Part shown: piece by piece, positions 58,861 to 64,000 of the stretch
How positions within the stretch are numbered: the stretch's first letter is position 1
Layout: every line of letters starts with the position of its first letter
NCBI RefSeq assembly: GCF_932294415.1
Contig: NC_065535.1
Coordinates: 96,690,862 to 96,754,861 of the forward strand
Reading direction: 5' to 3'
Source of the DNA: Quercus robur
Lineage: Eukaryota > Streptophyta > Magnoliopsida > Fagales > Fagaceae
Length of the DNA: 64,000 nucleotides
Made by a program: the position numbers and the translations under genes
The notes under the pieces: generated by a model
What the model was told of the DNA's origin: nothing
The model's input: the letters and a program-made list of their open reading frames with translations, nothing else
Database searches by the model: none

Positions 58861-59971
58861 AAAAAAAAAACTGTCTGAAGTGACTGTTGGTTTAACAATA
58901 TATATGCTGCATTTGTCTTGAATAAGTACACAGTTTCTAGAAAATTTCCATGCGCTATGGACCCCATGCCTTTGATTGTAAAATCAAAGTGCTTTTCATG
59001 CCCACCATCAACTTGATATTTTATTTTGCGGTTTTACAAGGTGGTTTTCCTTTATGTAGATTTATAAATTTACAGTTTTTGCATGAAGGTGTTGTTGTGT
59101 GTGTCTGTGTGTGTTGCACACCACAAATGTGAGGAAACAATCAAGAAAGAAAAAAGATTTTGCTTTGATACATTTTAATTATGTTTCTTTAATTAAATAA
59201 TATATTTGTGCACCCTAGGACAAAAAAAAAAAGTAGCAGCAGTGGATAAATATTTTATCAAAAAAGGGGAGGGGGGGGGGGGGGGTGTTGTGACACTTCT
59301 CACCACTTTGAAGAGCGGTCGTGTGTGTTTGTATTTATTGTGTGGTTTTCATACAAGTCTTTCACGAGGTGTGGATGCTACATCATAGACGTCTGAGATG
59401 AGTATAACTTCTGGCCTTTTCTCTTTTTGGCATAATTTTACGAATAGGAACATCTTTTGGAATCATATGCATGCTAGTTTTTATCATGCCCTGCTGTCAG
59501 TGGTTTGTTTTGGGATAATCTAGGTTTGTCAGGATTATTTTTATGTCAGGTTAGTTCATTAGATTCTCTTAGTTTTTTGCTTTGGATCCATGCATATAGG
59601 TTTATGTAAGATATGCAGGAAACTTTTGTATCAATGCTTAGAGTTCAGGATACCTAGACATGAGTTTCCACTAATAATTGTAATGCATCCCATAAAGCTT
59701 GTGAAATTTTGGATACATTACTCATGATTGCAATAAATCTGCATTGAAGAGGATATTTTGCTTATACCTAATTTCAACGTTTGTGCATGTTTGTCTGAAT
59801 CCTGAAGTCAATTTGTTTTGATGTTTGATCTTTCGACGCAGAATGTGCTAAATTAAAACATGATTTTGACTGCCTTGGTAACTTTGTTTGATGTGGTTAT
59901 GTTTGTTCTGATGTTAGTAGCAGTATGCTGCCAGTAGGGAGGGAAAAATAGTCAAGTACTGTTTCCTTTCC

Positions 59972-60008
<37 letters not shown>

Positions 60009-61670
60009 ATTTTGCAATTATATTCGAATCCTCCATTTTAGCGCTTGAGTTTGTCCTACACTCCTACTGCATAATTCTTATTCATGGTCTTTGTTCAAAA
60101 TTAATATCTCCATAAAGATTGAAAATAAAATTGACATCTCATTAATATTAATATTAATGCTTTGGCTGTTTCGATGGAAAATACTTTTTAAAAAATGACT
60201 TGTTTTAGGAAGTGTAAGAAAATTGACTCTTTTTTTGTGTTTAGTTGCGACCCTAAAAATATTATGCATATGAATCATTAAAAAGAAAATCCATTTTTTG
60301 GCCATTAGAAGCCTCAAATATATAAATAAATAAAACATCTTTAATTTAGATTAAGTGGAAAAGCAATTGGTTTAAGTAAAAATGAGTGTGCGTGTGTGTT
60401 ATCCTAAAAATGTGCTCCAAAAAATTCTTTGTTCGGCTTATAGGGATTTTTTTTTTGAGTCATTTAGTGCCTCAAATTTGGAGTTAGGTGAAAAATTAAG
60501 TGGGAAAGCAAATGGTTTGGGTAGAAAAATGTCATTTTGAAAAAAGTCAATGGCCGGTCAATGGTTGTTACAACCCAAAAAAAGTGCTAGTCATGTACTA
60601 CACCTCAAAAGGAAAAAAAAAAAAAAATGAAGTTACAATTAAAGCTTATTGTAATGATTCACAATCTTATTTGACCAAGCACATATCCGACATGTGACTC
60701 AACAAATGTTTATGCAAAAAATAACTACACGCTCATAGAATCTAATGAAATCCAAACAATTTGAGTTACTACAACTTTTCTCACTTAAATCCCCGACATT
60801 CTCATCATAGTTTGTGATGTGTTGCAATGCATTGCAATGCGTCTCTCTAGTAACATTTGTCATGACGGGAGAAAAGCACATAAGATTGAAATATGACATT
60901 TTATATTGGATGGGAGGACTACTAAACCTTACTCGGCCATCGAATAATTTCTCATTTTTCAAGGAGACAAGCAATGTTCATACCATCTAACATAATCTTT
61001 TGTTCTAGCAAAAAGGGGTTGTGCTTAATAGGAAGACTGTAATTTTTTAAGCCACCCCCCCCCCCCCCCCACCCCCTTCTCTTCCTCCTCTTTGATGCTC
61101 TCTCTAATTTTTAAAGCTTTGATGCTTCTAGTTTTTTTTTTTTTTTTGAGAAACCCCCTTTGTCGATCTCTCTAATTTTTTAAGCTTTGATGCTTCTATT
61201 TTGTTCTTTCATAGGCTTTCTTCAGCAATGCCCTCTGTTTTGGCTAGTTAGCTTTGTTATGCAACTTCCCTCTAACCAAAAAAGAAAAGATTATGTTAGC
61301 GAGTCCGCCCAGAGCAACTAACCAAGAAATGGTCAGCTTTCGTGATGGTCAAGTGGGGCCTTTTAGCCCAACCTGTATTTTTTGCCCACCCAAACCGACC
61401 AGCTTACTTGCCAGTTGCCACCTCTACAAAGAATAAAATATAGAGTGGACTAAGGCGCAAGCAAGTTGAAATGGAAAGCTAAAATAAACTTGAAAGCCAC
61501 TTCTCACAACATCATGAAGTTCGAGCATTTAATGCTTGTTTGGACTTCAGATAAGGGTACCATACCCTCTCTTTTTTCTTTTTCTTTTTTTCTTTTTTTT
61601 TTTTTTTCTTTTTTGAGCAAGGTACCATACCCTTAACACCTAACAAATTTCACCTATAATTAGTAATTAA
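58861..61670. other. intergenic DNA between the convergent GRP23-like and GT14 genes
   Basis: No gene seen. It holds a G-run near 59270-59285, a (CT)n tract at about 59974-60006, and a two-copy repeat near 60290-60410 and 60450-60540 (GAAAAGCAATTGGTTTAAGT against GGAAAGCAAATGGTTTGGGT). A C-run at about 61053-61075 is followed by a two-copy repeat of TCTCTAATTTTTTAAGCTTT with GATGCTTCTA at about 61100 and 61160. Confidence 0.5.
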
Positions 61671-61872
61671 GGGTATGTTTAGATACCACTTATTTTGTTG
61701 AAACTGAAAAACTTATTACTAAAAGTACTGTAAATAAAGGTAAAAAATAGTTGAAATAATACAGTGAAACTCATGAATAGTACCAAAAAGTGCAATGGAA
61801 CCCATAAATAATAGTAAAAATAAACTAAATAATGAAATAATTTATAATTTTAATTGCAATCCAAACGCACGC
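61671..61872. mobile_element. Tourist-like MITE (PIF/Harbinger type)
   Basis: The ends GGGTATGTTTAGATACC and TTGCAATCCAAACGCACGC are flanked by TAA at 61668-61670 and 61873-61875. The 202-bp body has ACTGAAAAACTTATTACTAA and CATGAATAGTACC, and matches the decayed element at 15782. It shares the CAATCCAAACGCAC end with the element at 43343. Confidence 0.85.
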
Positions 61873-62179
61873 TAATAACAAAACTAATTTCATGCCCAAT
61901 GAACATAAAAAATAAATAAATGCTAACATTAATTTGTAAAATTAATGCTTTCTTTCCAAAATGGACCTGATAATTCTCCTCTCAAAATATGTGCAACAAT
62001 AATCTCTCAATGGTAGAGAACCCAATTTCTCTAACAAAACTACCTGTACATCTGTACCAGAATAAAAATCAATGAGCCAAACAGTACTACAATTGGCAAA
62101 CTAAGAATAATGTCCTAACAAAATGTAAAAAAAATGTCAAAATTTCTAAAAGAATCTCGTCTCTGCTGAATCAAAATTT

Positions 62180-62821
62180 TCAAAATTCCATTACTGTTGA
62201 GCTAAGGTCAAGCAAAGGCCCCAGTGCACTTGGAGCAAACTTCCGGGCAAAGAGGTAACAAACAGATGTCATCTCAGAATTATATTGACAAAGTGTGTGG
62301 TTATTCCTTATAGACTGGATAAAATCCTTGGTAATATTAGCTTCTCCATACATTGCCGGGTGTGGACCTCCCAGCGACCAGTCAACCCAAGTCACAGTCC
62401 GATTTGAATTCTGTGAACCATGGAACATGTTCAGGAAAGTTGGAATGTAATGTTCATCTGGGTAGCAAGCAGGCGTGCAATATTTCCTGAAGAGGGTGTA
62501 GTACTGGGTGTCACCAACTATATAAACAGCTAGTTCACGGTTAACTTCAAACCACTGGGACCCTTTCCGCCAATGATAGAGCTTTATATGAGGATGCATA
62601 TGGCGGCTGTAGCGGCCACGTCCATATCGAGAGGGGTCATCATATGACTCAACAAAACTGTAGGTAGAATCAGTGAGATATTTGTAAACTTTTCGGAAGT
62701 TATAGACTGGGATGCAGCTCTCAGAAAGAAGTACAAATCGCTCATTTGAAAAGTCAAGCAGAGCATTGGCTAGAAGGCGCCTCTCAGCATCAGACAGTTT
62801 CACGGATCCCCATGAAACACT
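62180..62821 (-). CDS. Core-2/I-branching beta-1,6-N-acetylglucosaminyltransferase-like protein (GT14), last exon
   Basis: The last coding exon encodes 213 residues, beginning SVSWGSVKLSDAERRLLANA after a TTCTTCTTCAG acceptor (phase 0), with a stop at 62180-62182. Landmarks of the plant DUF266/GT14 domain follow in order: FSNERFVLLSESCIPVYNF, YGRGRYSRHMHP, WRKGSQWFEVNRELA, CYPDEHYIPTF and VTWVDWSLGGPHP. Plant members are Golgi type II membrane proteins and probable glycosyltransferases whose substrates are largely unproven. The N-terminal anchor and the first half of the catalytic domain are not in the window, so the gene is partial. Arabidopsis At1g10280 is the counterpart suggested by position (from memory). 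Confidence 0.92.
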   Translation of the reverse strand, partial: SVSWGSVKLSDAERRLLANALLDFSNERFVLLSESCIPVYNFRKVYKYLTDSTYSFVESYDDPSRYGRGRYSRHMHPHIKLYHWRKGSQWFEVNRELAVYIVGDTQYYTLFRKYCTPACYPDEHYIPTFLNMFHGSQNSNRTVTWVDWSLGGPHPAMYGEANITKDFIQSIRNNHTLCQYNSEMTSVCYLFARKFAPSALGPLLDLSSTVMEF

Positions 62822-64000
62822 CTGAAGAAGAAAAAAGAAACGGTTCATGTGGATAATACATGCAATTAAATACTTAATTTTTAAAGTAAAGGTAAATTCT
62901 AAATTGCATTAGAGAATAATCTGGAAACTGCTTTTTACTGATATGAAAAAACAAAAACAAAAATACAAGAGGCCTTATATATTATCTCATCACGCAGTAG
63001 AAAAAAATCATATTTCCTGTGTGTTGGTGTGGATGTGGGTGTGGGTGTGTTTCTCAGAGAGAGATGCTTCTGCCTAGAGAAAATAGGTAGACATCACTTC
63101 TAAGTTTTCACTCCAAAGGCACAAAATTTATTAAAACTGCGTACAATTTATTTTACAGATGACAATATAAATTCTGAAACTTCTGCCTATCAACGGTTTT
63201 ATGATGCATAGATAAAAATGTACCATGCAGTTGTCATGAATTTTGGCAAAAGGACCTTTCTTTTGAACTATTACAAGAAACCATTGAGTTCTGTAATTCC
63301 AAAGCAAAAGTATTAGATAAAAAATGCATGTTACAGGTTAATTTGTAACAACACAAAGGGGCCTCTTCTATTACTATCCATGATTCCAATAGTGCATAAA
63401 AAACTCATGCATATTATGTGTTTAAGAAAAGTGTGTGTGTATGTGTGTGTGTGAGAGAGAGAGAGAGAGGTTGCAAGGAAGAGTGTCTATGAATGAAGCA
63501 ACAATAGCCATTCCTAGATAATTAGCATCTCAATAAAATGTGAAGTCCTACGCATAATGATACACACGCACACACACAGTAGAATGTAGATAATTTCAAA
63601 TCTTTTGGTACTCTTTGCTAACTTAAACCCTTGCGATCTAAAAAGGACTTCCAAAGTAGTATCATATAAAGGAATGTCCAATGGAAAGCTAAATGAAGAC
63701 TGAGGCTCTCATGAAATCTTGCTCTTTATAATTTAAATCCTTTACTGCAGGAAATCAACATTTCTTGTCATATCCACAAAGTATTTGAGCCAATGTTTGC
63801 CACATGTTGGCCATCCCTTCTTTTTCTTTTTCTTCATGGTCTGGATGCCATGAGTGGTGGTGGTAAATGGTGATCTACTAGTATGAACACCATATACACG
63901 GAATAAAACTTGTCTGAACACCGTAAATATTGGTCGGTCAAAATGGGACACCACCTTTTTCTAGCACCCCTAGTTCATGCTACATTAAAATCAAGCTGTC
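62822..64000 (-). other. intron of the GT14 gene up to the right edge
   Basis: I found no upstream GT14 exon on the minus strand here, so the intron is at least about 1.2 kb. It contains (GT)n/(GA)n tracts at about 63430-63470 and a (CA)n tract at about 63565-63580. The minus-strand open frame at 63742-63954 has a poly-Lys stretch and no match to the GT14 family. Confidence 0.5.

Noticed and set aside
63742-63954. Possible upstream exon of the GT14 gene
   Set aside because: The translated sequence has a poly-Lys tract and none of the expected GT14 motifs preceding SVSWGSVKL, so I treat it as intron.
1-64000. CRISPR arrays, bacterial-type operons, ribosomal RNA, or intact viral genes
   Set aside because: Nothing of the kind is visible. 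The intron structure and gene families are those of a plant nucleus. I also saw no convincing tRNA, though a tRNA scan would be needed to exclude one.

Overview
This is plant nuclear DNA: AT-rich, intron-bearing, dense in small DNA transposons and retrotransposon debris, with every confident protein belonging to a land-plant family. Gene structures and repeat flavour fit a woody eudicot; I lean towards Fagales (an oak or chestnut relative), but that placement is inference.

Six gene loci plus one duplicate are supported. (1) A tiny three-coding-exon gene on the minus strand at 1130-2706 encodes an 85-residue twin CX9C protein of the CMC2 cytochrome oxidase assembly family. Its first intron holds the 3' relic of a LINE. 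(2) A FAR1-related gene closest to FRS11 lies at 7321-11012 (minus, three exons, 686 aa). (3) A 15-exon DUF707 gene lies at 22303-29073 (plus, 400 aa). (4, 5) Two nearly identical single-exon B3-domain genes at 31978-32697 and 42264-43031 (both minus) sit inside a segmental duplication (about 29.66-35.63 kb and 38.36-46.55 kb). (6) A two-exon pentatricopeptide gene like GRP23 lies at 54668-58101 (plus, 796 aa) with a long Pro/Gln-rich repeat tail. (7) The last coding exon of a Core-2/I-branching (GT14) glycosyltransferase is at 62180-62821 (minus); the rest of that gene lies beyond the right edge.

Mobile DNA explains much of the remainder. Three solo LTRs of one family (13276, 44111, 52306) each carry perfect 5-bp target duplications. 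hAT-type elements lie at 5208 (with a very long internal hairpin), 19920 and 34046. Small MITEs with TAA, CTA or TA target duplications lie at 15782, 18817, 43343, 51479 and 61671, and a foldback MITE at 45854. A 5'-truncated, mutated L1-type LINE occupies 47356-50810. A transposon-like element that seems to carry gene fragments lies near 39.0-40.0 kb.

The most informative structure is the duplication. The two copies act as each other's empty-site control: one hAT insertion in copy A and three insertions in copy B (a solo LTR and two MITEs) are each matched by an intact, uninterrupted target in the partner. Between the copies lies an AT-rich tandem array with a period of about 171 bp. The genes do not form a pathway. 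FRS11, GRP23 and the GT14 gene recall a neighbourhood on Arabidopsis chromosome 1 (around At1g10240-At1g10280, from memory), so their order is probably ancestral. I found no clearly new biological system; the best leads are the duplication, the hairpin-bearing hAT element and the repeat tail of the GRP23-like protein.
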